NCBI GenBank assembly: GCA_023101725.1
Contig: JALJCO010009027.1
Span: forward strand, 434,001 to 498,000
DNA from: Atherinomorus stipes
Lineage: Eukaryota > Chordata > Actinopteri > Atheriniformes > Atherinidae
Length of the DNA stretch: 64,000 nt
Direction of reading: 5' to 3'
The notes below the pieces were generated by a model. It was not told the DNA's origin and did no database searches. It was given only the letters and a program-made list of their open reading frames with translations. The position numbers were made by a program, and so were the translations under genes. Below, piece after piece: positions 11,673 through 23,335 of this stretch. The number at the start of each line of letters is the position of its first letter. The stretch's first letter is position 1.

Positions 11673-14293
11673 GTAGGAAATTCAGCTGTTGCTCGTGCGA
11701 CAGGGAATTATTTTAGTGATCATTTACCACCTGCTGCATTCCAGGCTGAATAATTTGTCCGGCGCCGTAATGAGCTCAAACAATCTGAGCAGAACTGAAC
11801 GGACCTTGAGCGAGGTTCGCATTAGATATGCATGAGAGTCATTAGAGTCTGCTAGAGGTGAAAAGAGGGGGGGATTTTAACCGTCTTCTAATATTGTTTC
11901 ACCTGGTAGATTTAAGTTGAGACGTGTACGGTTTCTATATGCATCATGATCGACGGGGAGTGGACGGGGTTTGGTTTGCAGGCATGCATCCCCAGAGAGT
12001 GAGAGTACTGGTTTGTTCGCTTTCCAACATGGTCTGTTACCCAGATGTGCTTTTGTGCTGGATCATATACAAACCCTCTCTCACACACATGGGCTGTCAC
12101 TGTTTACCACTCCCTCTGTGCCTGAACAGGATGACTGGTGCATATAGCTCAACATGTTCAGCACTTATACAAGCACAGATTTACCAAACAACCCACAGAA
12201 AAAGTATGTGTGTTCTCGCTGAACTACCGCTGGAGATGCAAGGCAGGCTGAGTTTCATTACAGTGATTTATGTGTGTTTGTGTCTTTGCTTTGGAGCTGA
12301 TGAAGCTCACTGATCTCCAGCTGAATGAAATATTAAGAAGATGTTATTGTCATCTTCTCGTTTATCAGATGTTCAAGCAGTGAGAAACACACTTTAATGA
12401 AAGCCTGCAGAGACCATCAAATAAAAGCAGCGATCATTGTTAAAACTGGAGTTCACCACACCTCTGGGCTTTTTTTTTTTTTTTAATTCCCTCCCTGAAC
12501 TGTTGTGAAACAGGAAACAATGTGTTTGACATTAACTTGATGGACGAGTGACCTGCGCAAACCGCAGCACATGAGCGCTTTAAATAAAAGATGCTGAGCA
12601 CAAAGATGGAAACAAAAAGATAAATCAAGAGATTTAGCAACTTTAATAGAGAAGTGACCTAGAGAAAAATGCAGCATACAGTGCCGTTGTCACACATTCT
12701 TCACACAGCATCAAATCTCAGCAGGGATAATGGACTACTGCTGACATGCTGTAAATCATTCATTTCCCTTTCCACTCAAACTATTCAGGCTGTCTGCTCT
12801 GTCCTCGGTGATGTCTTCACTCTTCTTACACGTATGATTTAGGCTGATGAAATGGACGTAGCAGCAGCGGCTAAGGTTTACCTCCTTATTCCCCACACAT
12901 GGTTGCAGTTCTGTCCTTTCCCACCCCAAGGCCCGGTGCGTGGGTCTGTAAATGTTTTTGTTCTTTTTTCGTTACCATCCCTCCTCTGCTTTCCTCCCCT
13001 GTTACTCATCACTCGCACCTCTTTTCCACGCTCACTGCTGTTGGTCCTGACTCCTTCTGTTCCCCCCCTCCTGTTCCTGCACAGCTGCCTCACACACACA
13101 CACACAAAGCTCCAGCCACGACAGGTTTTTTTTAGACTCGGTACTCCCAGAGTGAAATATTTATGAGCTCAGGCGTGGAAATTTTAGAGATCTGTAAAGA
13201 ATATGGTGTATCATCTCAGCCTCTTTCCAGGTTGAATCATTTTAGGAGCCACACACATACACACGGATCATTTAAACCTCAGGTGTCTCAGCTTCACTCT
13301 GTATTTCTGCTGCATTCATAATCCCAGTTAATGCAGCTGAGCTGACTATGAAATTATGGAACATTTCAAGCAGTTGTCACAGTAATTTGGTCTTTTTCTA
13401 TTTTTTTTTATATATAATAATGGATAATGACTCTGAGGTGCAAAATATGACAATGCTGATCACAACAGAGCAACATAAACAAACAAAACTAAAACCATAA
13501 TGGTATTTTGGATCACACTGTACATTTTTAAATAACCTCACACACAAAAATAATAACAGCTTTTCAGAACAAACTATAATTTAGTAATTTGGAAAATACA
13601 CTTGCTTTCCGCCCTCTGCTTTGTGTTTATGCATTCGCTGTTTTTGTCAATTTCTCCCAAATAGTCTCTGCGAATAACAGTGAATATGGTTCTTTTTATA
13701 ATAAGATATTGTGTTGGGTTATTTTATTCAGATTTTATTGATTAAATCAGTGTTCCAAATTATTCTGCATGCTAGATTCAAAACATAAAATTAGGTATTA
13801 GAGATGTGAAAATATGCATCTGACTATTTTTTGCTTGCCAAAGATAATTTTTTATTGAAAAAAAAAAATAAATAAATAAACATACTCAAGATTCAGTTCC
13901 ATGTTAACATAAGACCTGATCTTTGATATCACCATGACAACTCTCTCATCCATTTAACATGGATTCTACTTGGATCTTATTGAGGAAACCAGAATTACCT
14001 CCAAACGCTGCCGTCTGCACTGTCTGGAGGTCGACTGCCCCCCACCCTTACAGATCTTCTTTTTAACCATTTATTGGGCACTCATTCACTACATGGAAGT
14101 TCAACGTTTCAGCCCTAGAGAAGAGTGGTGTTGTGATACTGGAGGATATCACAAGGCTTTAAAACTTTTATTTTTTTCTAAAATAATAACAGTTCTATGG
14201 TAGTAAGTGGTCAGAACTAAAGATTTCTTTTCATTTTCATGTTGAAAGCCAATTTCAAGAAAGTACCTGGGTCACAACCGTATCATTAATTAC

Positions 14294-14934
14294 TAGGGAT
14301 GCATGATATAATCGGCCCATATCGGCCTTAACACCGAATATCGGACATCGGCCACCCCACTGATATTTAACCAATATTGAATCGATCAGCTCGCTGTTTC
14401 TAAAGTCCGAAAAAAAAAAACAAACTTCTTCTTCTCCAAAAACATCTTTTGTACAGACTTCAAAACTTCTAAAGACTAGGGGTGGGAAAAAATTTTGATA
14501 CGCTGAAATATTACAATATTGTCATATGCTGATATTATATTGACATTTAAAAATGCGGTATCGATCTATTTCACTAACAAAATCTCGCAATATTTCATCG
14601 TTCTGTTACGAAATCTCGCGAGAATTCACGAAATATCAGGAGATTTTTTTTAACAGAACAATGATATTTTGCGACATTTTGTAAGTGAAAGAGATCGATA
14701 CCGCGTTTTTAAATATCTATTTGATATTGGCATATGAAAATATTGTGACATTTTAGTGTATCAATATTTTTTCCCACCCCTTTTTCAAAGTTTCAGAAAC
14801 GGATAACAAAACTGCTATTTGCAATTATTGCTTTATTTTTTTCAGCTTTACTATCAGTATTGATATCGGTTTTCTGCCACATGAGTTTTGAAATATCGGC
14901 ATATCGGCCAAAATTCCAGTATCGTGCATCCCTA
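14294..14934. mobile_element. hAT-like MITE family 'TAGGGATGCAYGAT', copy A
   Basis: The ends TAGGGATGCATGATAT and ATCGTGCATCCCTA are inverted repeats. The flanks carry imperfect duplicates of TTAATTAC / TTAAATTAC. ATCGGC-rich subterminal sequence is shared, in opposite orientation, with the copy at 27188-27864. Another palindromic element (14478-14781) lies inside at the same relative position as in that copy. Confidence 0.85.
14478..14781. mobile_element. Palindromic MITE nested in copy A
   Basis: It starts AGGGGTGGGAAAAAATTTTG and ends with TATTTTTTCCCACCCCT. Inner words GCGGTATCGATC and GATCGATACCGCG are also complementary, so the whole 304 bp is one imperfect palindrome. A related element sits at about 27318-27690. 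Confidence 0.8.
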
Positions 14935-16069
14935 TTAAATTACTAGTGGGGAGAACTCCATACGGTTCTATGATTTCATGGAGTAGCATTAGGAGGCATT
15001 TTTGTGTCCTATGATGTGCCCAAACATTGTTCTTCACCCAATACAGGGTTAAGGATGCTCCACAGGTTCTCAGTAGGGTTGAGGTCAGGGGATGATGGTG
15101 GCCGCACCTAGTTTTTCTTCATTTCTGCCTGTGGCAGCCAAAGCTTTAGCTGTAGTTATTGCAGCATAGGATGGTTAAAATTAGTTGCAAAAGTTATGGT
15201 TGTTCCTTTTATACCTTGGCAAGAAATGGTCACTAGAAGTCATTTTGATACCTTTAGGCACCCTAAAGGCAAGGCAAGTTTATTTGTAGTTCACATTTTA
15301 TGTGTACAGTATGTAACAAACTTTAGATAGAAATAAAGTCATTCAAATGAAGACAGAAAGGCAAGAGTGAAGTAAGAGAAAATGCAAGAAATAATTTAGT
15401 TTGATAAAAGGCAGTTAAAGGAGCCTACTGTACCATCGCACTCCTCACTATTCCAGCCCAAAGCATCACTTGATAACCAACCTGTTGACGTTGCAGATGA
15501 CCATCCAGAACTCCAGCTAGTGTAGCACAGCATTTTTCTGTGTAAGCATTGGTTTAGTGGGGTTGGAATAGCATCTGCAGCCTCTGAAGTATCCTGCATG
15601 GAGAGGCGCTCATCAGTGGTCTTTTAACAGCTGCCCTCTGAATATGATGCATTTTCCTGACATAGATTTTCCTTGATGGACCTTCAACTGAATTAACTCA
15701 TTTCTTCTCTGAATCACACCGATTTTTAGCAGTACAATGATCTTGCTTATAGGTGATAGCTACAAATTGAATTCCTCTCCACCAGTAGCTGTCACACTCA
15801 CACACACCTATTCATTTAGCATTTGCAAAGTTATAGAACCAGCTCACCATTAAAATGTGTCCAGGAGGAAAGCAGCAACCTCCAAAGGGCTTTTGAGCCC
15901 CTTTGCTACTTTTCCACTCATCTTGCTTAATTTTTTGTCTGCTTGAATTTGAAAAATGCAACATATGAAAGATGCTATTTACATAGCAATCGTGCTAGCA
16001 ACTCCTAAACTAATGCGAATGGTGCACAATCCTTTAGTGTAGATGTTGGTATCGTAACCAGATATCAAT

Positions 16070-16325
16070 ATTTACCTCCACCAAGGAGGTAATGTTTTGG
16101 GTGTTGGTTTGTCTGTTTGTCTGTCAGCAGCTTTACTGGAAAAGTTCTGGACGGAATGACCTGAAATTTTCACCAGCTGTGTGCCTCAGCCCAAGGACGA
16201 ACACATGAAAATTTGCTGGTGATCTGGATCACCTTCTGGATCCAGATCACCACCAAAGGATTCTTTATCATTCTGAGAGCTGCTTAACGGAGGTCTGCGC
16301 TCTCAAAGTACTTTTCTAGTTATAT
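16070..16325. repeat. Dispersed teleost repeat with CCTCCACCAAGGAGGT
   Basis: The block CCTCCACCAAGGAGGTAATG, GTTTGTCTGTTTGTCTGTC, TGGATCCAGATCACCACC and GGAGGTCTGCGCTCTC is a combination I recognise as an abundant fish interspersed repeat, probably a retroposon 3' part. There is no coding capacity, and family assignment needs a repeat library. Confidence 0.6.
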
Positions 16326-17189
16326 ATTTTGGACCCCTCAAATTTAATAAAATAATTATATATTTGCTCTAAATTGTAAAGTAATACTTTATTCTGCACC
16401 CCTTTAGACGTTCTATAGATGTATTATTTTTGAAAAACTTATTCTTTTAATGAAAAAGTTGTAGCTATCACCTTTTAGATTTTGATAGATGCCCACCATT
16501 TTCATTCCTCATACATTGCACTATTTTACCTTCCTCATTTGCAGAAATATCCTTCTTTTTCCAAACTGCATGAAAACTGGGACTTGTTTAATAATGTGGA
16601 ACAAGCACCTCATAAGTAGTTTCCCTTAATTAAGCTCACCTGAGAAACTATTCATCAAGATTGTTTCCAGTGATCAAAACCGACAGGAGAAACAACCAAG
16701 CTAAATGTTTAATTAATTGAAATTCTACATGCATAATAATTTGGAGTACAGTGTATTTATATATTTTCCTGGTTCTGCTTCCAGATTTAACTGCTGCAGC
16801 TTCATTGCTGTCAGATTTTGATAGATTTCCTTGTATTTGTGGAGGATTACAACTCGTTTCTTTTTGTTGGGGAATGTACAACTTATAATTGTTAAAATGA
16901 TTAGTCATCTGACCCCCCCTTTTTGCTTGAAATAGTCCAAATCAGATAACATGGATTGACTTACTGAGTTAATAACCAGCATCGTGACACCACTTATAGA
17001 GTTAGTTAAGCCAGTTAAGTTAAACATAACCCTTGATATGTTGATCTAGGTTCGAAGTTTAGGCTCCTTCTCAGGATGACTTGCCAGGAAGTCCGGACAG
17101 CATATGTGGATGGGTGAATCTTGGTCTGAGCACTTAACCCCGCCCAGCAGAATATCCAGCTTGTCATTCTTATTGTGTTCTTCTGCTCT

Positions 17190-17214
17190 GTGTGTGTGTG
17201 TGTGTGTGTGTGTT
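17190..17214. repeat. (TG)n microsatellite
   Basis: About twelve TG units lie within the intron. They encode the apparent CVCVCV run in one frame. Confidence 0.95.
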
Positions 17215-19727
17215 GCATCCATTCATCAGTGTGCCTGGGACTGCCAGGGAGAGATTTACAGAAAGGCTTTCTACATAATTGAAGATTTTTTTCTCTTCTC
17301 TGACATATCGCTGAGTCAGAATCTCTTGGAGTGAGCAATGTCTTTTTATGCAGGGAGCATTGGCCCCTCATCAACCATGTGTGTGCGTTTTTGGAGTGTG
17401 TTCTGAGGAAAAAACGTTCAAAAGAGTGTATCTGTTGGCATGTATGACCACATGCACGTGAGCATGCATCTGCATTATCCATGCCGGAGCTCCCTTGAGT
17501 CCAGATCTGAGTGTTGGTGTCTCGTCCAGCGCATGATGATGACTTGTATCATCACCTGCAGCGGCAGACACATTATGTAAGACAACGCTCTGCTGCAGAG
17601 GGACTTTTCCTGCATCACAAGGCCCGCCTGTGCACACTTCCTCAACACAGTCCTCTCACACATCAAGGACGGGGCTTGGGGCAAGGTAGGCAGGTCACAT
17701 ATGTTATCACATATTCTCTCTCTGTCCACACAAATGCACAAGTCGGTCGCATTCCCACCGCCCCCCCTTTCGACACTCCTGTCACACCCTGGAAAGGTCA
17801 GCACATTTACGCCGTGACAGGGCCTGACCTTTGAAAGCGCAGAGTACTCAGGAGCTGGGGAGAATTTTAATGGACTGGACTGTGTGTTTTTGTGTTTACA
17901 TGTTTGGTTTCACGCCCAGGAGGGAGCGCTTGTGTTGGGGCGCCCAGGTAATCTGCAGACGATTGGTTTATTTTCACACCAGATCCAAAAACTGATCAAA
18001 GGTTAGACTGGAATATAGCAGGAAGTCTGAACACAGGAGACAGAATGCAGAGGACAAGCTGAGCAGGAGATGGAAATATTATTATATTTTTTTTTAGGTG
18101 AGGAAGACAGGTTTGAAGAAGAAGCCGCTTTCTTTGCCTTACCTTCCCAGTATGCCACCGCGATAAGAGTCTAATGAGGTCGTTAATGACTGGCATAAAG
18201 GACATGACATTAACGCTGGGTTAATGTCAGAAGCCATCGCCAGCTGTGGCCGAGCCTTTCATCTCTGCCTTTTCTCCAGCTGAGGCACCGTCGCGCTCAT
18301 TTCCACAGGAAGTTCTCGTGAGCGGATCAGTTTTGCATTACATTGTGTTTGCCGCCCTTATTGCTCCTCATCGCTATAAATGGTAATGGTAGTCATGAGG
18401 AAAGAGGAAAATTCACAGGAGGAGGCCGGAGTAGTGGCACAAACAGGCATTTGGCGTGGTAAATCAGTGTGACTTTAATTTCCTCTTAGATGTTTGTGTG
18501 CTGGTTGTTTCTTTTCAAGATGTTTCACATGAGATCATCAGGCGGCGAAGCCTCAGAGTTGTTTGGATTGGCTCAGGGAGAGCCGACAAAGAAATATGAC
18601 ACACGATACGCTTAAGAGTGCACTTTGACGTTAATGTCAAATGAGCGCTGGATGTTTCTGGTTTAGCAAAAGCGACAAAACAACAAGTGTGTTTGTGTGA
18701 AAATGCAATGACTAAACAGACAGATGCTGAAGGAGAAAAAAACTTTCACTTTGTTTGCTTGATGAATCCTGATCTCTGGTTGAGACATGACCCAAACTTC
18801 TGTGTAAACTCCCATAACACACCGGGATTGACCCATCTGCTCCTAATAACACTCCCGCTTCACATTCCAGCCGCAGCCTGCTCAACATGTGTCCGTTTGT
18901 GCACGCACGTGACGGCTTTTAATGAGCAAACCGCGGCCGTATTTATCCCTTTTTTGTACTTTCTTTCTGAAGTTGCGTTTCAATCGATGCTAACAGCAGA
19001 AGGAGAGAAACTCTAAAAGCGTGTGAGTTATAGAGTGAGGGAGATGCTAGCATGCACAATAACTCAAAGGTGCACAAGACAGCACAGCGTTGGATGGAGT
19101 GTGTGAGATTGTGTTTGAGTATGTGTGCGCTGGAGCCTCCCTGACAGCCAGTGAGTGGTCTCAGAGTGTGATCATCCTGTCCAAGGTCAAGGGGAGTTTG
19201 TTGGACACATCCATCCATCAGCCTTAGCGTCAGACATCGTATGTGTGTATTAGTGTGGTAAGAGTGTGTTTTTGTGTGTGTGTCTGCACATTTTCGCCAG
19301 CATGTGCGATACTGACGCCAAAGCTCGCAGACACAACATGACAGGGGCCCTCTGGAGTGTTCTGGGGCAGTCTGTGCCTTCCTCCGCCCGCCTCTGACAG
19401 CAGACCAGACATCGTTTTTTTAAGCTGAGATTCTGACATTTGCTTAAATTTGCTCATAATTTGTTACTGAAACAGCAGTTTCCAGTTCAAAATATCGGAA
19501 AACTGCCAATTTCTGTTTGTTTTTTCGTTGGAATAAACAGAACAGAGTGTTATAATTAAAGCCATCATGCTTCATTCCTCTCTGGTACTTACTGCCTTCT
19601 GTGAATGTATCATTTCCTCTCTTTAGTGTAAGGGGGAAATTCCTAGAGAATAAAGGCTCTGTTTAGTATGTGAAGTCTGTTTCATATAACCAGCTGACCA
19701 TCAGTGATTTTATGTTTATTTCTGCAG

Positions 19728-19808
19728 AAATCAGCACCCCAGCAGACACCGTCACACCAACTCTGCCTCCTGAGACTGAAACCACCACGTTCCCCATCAC
19801 GACTACAG
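19728..19808 (+). CDS. nrp2: Neuropilin-2 exon: b2-MAM linker
   Basis: The acceptor is TTTCTGCAG (19719-19727) and the donor is GTAAGA (19809). Phase is 1 to 1 with 81 nt. The split codon gives Glu, then ISTPADTVTPTLPPETETTT and a short FPITTT tail. It is a Thr/Pro-rich, low-complexity linker, as in human NRP2 (PTVETLGPTVKSEETTT), and probably O-glycosylated and extended. It lacks the acidic, cysteine-bearing extension (ECGENCSFED) that I remember following in human NRP2. Confidence 0.9.
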
Positions 19809-19924
19809 GTAAGACAGAAGCCACAGAGTTATGGTTTTATAAGGAAGCTTCTGACACGGCTGTGATTTCTAACCTCTCACTCGACCTTCTCACTGCTTCA
19901 CACAAGCCGCCTCTCCTCCATCAG
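19809..19924 (+). other. nrp2: Short nrp2 intron (116 bp) with two usable acceptors
   Basis: Donor GTAAGA. Pyrimidine-rich stretches precede AG at 19905-19906 and at 19923-19924. The two acceptors are 18 bases apart and both keep the frame (phase 1). Confidence 0.85.
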
Positions 19925-20008
19925 ACGGTGTGTGTGACTTTGAGAAGAACCTGTGTGGGTGGACGCACGACCCCAGCGCCCCATTGGTCTGGTCCCTCCG
20001 CCGCCACG
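19925..20008 (+). CDS. nrp2: Neuropilin-2 exon: start of MAM domain
   Basis: I chose acceptor CTCCATCAG (19916-19924). The alternative acceptor at 19905-19906 would add six residues (AASPPS region) in frame. The donor is GTGAGT (20009) and phase is 1 to 1. Translation is DGVCDFEKNLCGWTHD followed by PSAPLVWSLRRH. The pattern C-x-F-E-x(3)-C-x-W is the MAM signature, with cysteines at 19933-19935 and 19954-19956. MAM drives neuropilin oligomerisation and sets the height of the receptor. The exon stops earlier than the human equivalent: about ten residues corresponding to the SPNDRTFPD part are absent. Reading on past the donor meets a stop after five codons. Confidence 0.88.
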
Positions 20009-20150
20009 GTGAGTCTCAACAGTAATAAGAATCCTGTCTCACCTGCTCAGCTTTGATTTCGCAGCTTGATGAGGTAAAGATGAAGATGTTGGAAGTTTAA
20101 CTTTCACACAGCAAAATCAAGCAAGAACTGATTAACTTTTAATTATGAAT

Positions 20151-20487
20151 TAGAGCTAGGCGATACGGGAAAAAGTTCTATCGTGATAAATTTTTCCATA
20201 TTGTTCAATATTGATTCAATTACGATATAAAATAAATCTTTATTTTTGACAAGTTTAGATGCTCCCTGTTACTCTTAAATGAGATTTAATGATATCAGAG
20301 GATTTATTTTACTCAAAGATTTATTTTCTGTCAAAGTTGAACATTTTAAGCTACATGATAGGCTGGAATGAGAAACGAAGGGAGACTTTTTTTTCTATCG
20401 AACCTCCTTTTGAGGCTCTTTTTTATCTATCACAGGCATGCCTTTTCAATAGATATACAGTATCGTTATCGAATTATCGCCCAGCCC
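20151..20487. mobile_element. hAT-like MITE, 'GGCGATA' family
   Basis: The ends GAGCTAGGCGATACGGG and TATCGAATTATCGCCCAGCCC are inverted relatives of the common 'gggctgggcgata' hAT ends. AATTATGAAT occurs directly before (20141-20150) and directly after (20488-20497), giving the target duplication. There is no transposase. Confidence 0.85.
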
Positions 20488-20889
20488 AATTATGAATATC
20501 AACACACGTTCTTGTGAAACCAAAGTTAAAGACCAGCAGCAATGTTGCCAAAGTTTTTATCGAGCATCTATCACTGTAGATTATCAGGACTGCGTACAGA
20601 GCTCTGCTGGTTTTCAGCATGGAAGCTTCAACGTAGTATTAGCGATTTTTTTAAGGTGCATTTTACAAAGAAGATTATATTTAAACAACATTAAACTAGA
20701 CAATACAACAGTTGTCATACATTTTAAAACTATATATGGAGAAAATATTTACATTTGTGGATTTTTTGGGGACTGTAGCAGCCATCTCGCTGGTACCAGC
20801 GCACATTTGTCATACCCCCTTTGTTATAAGCTAGGGACAAACTCCGCTGGAAAAGAGTGACGCCACTTCCGGGTTGCCCAAAAAACTTA

Positions 20890-21425
20890 GTTCACTCTTC
20901 ATCTACTAGGGGCTGGCTCCAAAACAGAGCAAATCCCCACAGACTCATGCTAAAAAGGCCAACTTCACAGCAGAAATAAACATGTTTACAGCCTGGTTCA
21001 AAAAATCATTCTCGGTTTAATAGTCCATTTTTTTAATAACTCATCTGTTTAGATGTTATTTAATCTTGAAATAACAATTAGGGGCGTGTCCTTTTTATTG
21101 ACTGGCGGCAGACCGGGTGCTCGTTTTAGCAGTGGAGGCTAATAGCTAGCTCCTGCTTGCTACCAGGAAGGCATCAGCCTGTAGCAGAGTTGCAAAATAG
21201 CGGTTTTTAGCTGGTTAACAGCAAGTCTGAGCATTTCTTAAACCGCCTATCTTCGTTTGTTCCTGTTCACTTCGGCTTAGCTCATTTAGCATGTAGCTTA
21301 GCTGTTAATCATTTGCCCTGTGGCTCAGAGCAGTCCTATCTTTGCTAATTTTAGTATTTTCCGGGAGTGACGACACATGCGACACAGCAAGATGGTAACG
21401 GTGGGAAACGCCCAACTGACTTCAC
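20890..21425 (-). repeat. Dispersed repeat family R1, copy 2 (reverse)
   Basis: Read on the minus strand it reproduces the start of the window: GCGACACAGCAAGATGG (21379-21395) is the complement of 9-25, TAGGGGCGTGTCC matches the ACACACCCCTA part, and GGGGCTGGCTCC / GAGCAAATCCCC also correspond. It is about 0.5 kb, with no coding content. Confidence 0.75.
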
Positions 21426-22953
21426 TTTTTCCTCTACAGTCTTTGGTTATGTGTGCATCTGAAAATCCTTCATTTAAAGGGGTATATTCCCTTACAGCTT
21501 ACCCCTTCCCCTCTGTCCCAACGGGATTGAGACACCCTAACCCCACATGTGAATATACAAATACAGGGGGAGGGCTAAGATGGAGAATTGAGATTGGGCC
21601 TCAACACTTTTAAACACCAAAATATTGCGCAATTCACATTTTTGAGCAATAAAACTCTTTAAAAATATTTTTAAAATATTATTTGAAAATTTTGGCTTTA
21701 GACATTTTGAAATTCTTAATAAATTTCAAGTTTTTAGTAAATTACGTTGAAAATATAGATGACAGAGTTCAGTACCATGATCATTCGCACACTTTTTCTG
21801 CAAAATAATAACTCAAAAGTTCAAAATGAATTTTTGAAAGACTATTTGAAGACATTTAGCATTTATACTCAGCTCATATTTCACTGAAACTGCAGTGAGA
21901 AATATTAGACTTTGACTGAAAATCACCCACAAGAGCTTTTTATTACTTGCACCTCTCCTGAGCCGCTGGGTTTAAATTAACTCATTACAGATGCCTGGAA
22001 GATTCATATTGGCAGCACGCAGACATATGTGTCCACATTTATGACATTTTATATGAAACATTCAATGCAGTAAAATTACTTCTTTCTCATGCGCTCAAGT
22101 TATGAGTTCAATTCTGATATAATTTCATATGTTGTGACCTGGTTATGTGTAAAAGACAAAAAGGTGCCTTTAGATTATCAGAAAATTTGCATTAAAAAAC
22201 ATATAAAGGTGCTGCAATAAGCAAAAATGTGTAAATACTTTTGGAAATACACAAAACCTAACATAATAAATCCATGAAATAGTTCAGGATTTTAAACTTC
22301 CACAACATTTAAGCAAGAAAACTCGAGCTTTTTTATAATGCATCTTGTTACTGTTTTGAATGATTAATGCAGACATCCTTTTTGCTTCTTAAGTTATTCT
22401 GATTTCTGTGCTGCTCATTTACTTACTCTGTTTGCTAAAATTTGTAAGATGCAAATGATTCCTGTGATGAATATTTATCAGGTTAGCTAACAGAATACGA
22501 AGTCTCCAAAGAGATCCCTCACACTGTTTGTTTGCTTTTCATGTCATCTGCATGTCCCTCTTGTTATTTACTCCCCTGGATTGACTGACTGGTTAGCTGA
22601 ATGACTCAGACTTGCCTCAGAGAGGATAACTTTATTGCTCAATAAATATAGAAAACATGGCACCTCAAAATGCATATTGGTGTCTGATGGGCTTCTGCAT
22701 GCAGTTGCCGGGGGAGAAAATTGCGTGAATGTGTCAAGTTTATCAACACTGTTTTCTGCAATTAAATGGAGCCATTCTCCCTCCGCGTCTTCATTGTGTC
22801 CTTTTTCAATTTGATTAGAGTAATTCCTTAAATTGAAACCAGTCTAATTTAGCCGCAGCATTCGTCTGCCAGCTCTTTCCAAGTGAATGAGAACAAAAAT
22901 TAAATGAGGGAATCGAAGAGAAAGGGACACGGCAGCGGTGTCAAGCAAATGTA

Positions 22954-23335
22954 CACTGCAAAAAACTCATTTTACCAAGTATATTTTTCTCATTTCCTGT
23001 CAAAATATCTCATCATACTTAAAATAAGACAAAATTACCTGAAGAGAAACATTTCAGTGAGATATAGGAACTTGTTTCAAGACAAATTACAAGCAAAAAA
23101 TTATATATATGTATGTATATATATATATACAGTATATATATATATAGATTTATTTTAAGAGTTGCCAAGATTTTTTTGCTTGTAATAAGAAATAAGATGC
23201 ATTTGTCTTAAAACAAGTTCCTTTATCTCACTGAAATGTTTTTCTTTAGGAGATTTTGTCTTATTTTGAGTGTGATGAGATATTTTGACTAGTAATTAGA
23301 AAAATGTACTTGCTAAGATTTGAGTTTTTGCAGTG
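22954..23335. mobile_element. Mariner-type MITE 'CACTGCAAAAA', copy 1
   Basis: The ends CACTGCAAAAAACTCATTTT and GATTTGAGTTTTTGCAGTG are inverted repeats, and TA flanks both sides (22952-22953, 23336-23337). Long complementary arms (AACATTTCAGTGAGATA against TATCTCACTGAAATGTT) make it nearly palindromic around a TA microsatellite. The same element occurs at 30434-30885 and partly at 62592-62812. Confidence 0.9.

Larger units (their letters stand above)
11673..19727 (+). other. nrp2: nrp2 intron (b2 to linker), 8.1 kb
   Basis: No coding exon is recognised. It holds a pair of nested hAT-like MITEs (14294-14934), a dispersed repeat with CCTCCACCAAGGAGGT (about 16070-16325), a SINE-like fragment near 15265-15300 (GGCAAGTTTATTTGTAG), a pyrimidine-rich patch (12950-13080) and a (TG)n tract (17190-17214). 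About 17300-19650 is largely unique sequence with no recognised content. Confidence 0.8.

Noticed and set aside
17015..17482. 155-codon minus-strand frame in the long intron
   Set aside because: Contains the translated TG microsatellite as a His-Thr run and has no family resemblance.
20054..20062. Possible 9-nt micro-exon CTTGATGAG between AG and GTAAAG
   Set aside because: In the required phase it reads a stop codon (G+CT, TGA), so it cannot supply the missing MAM segment.
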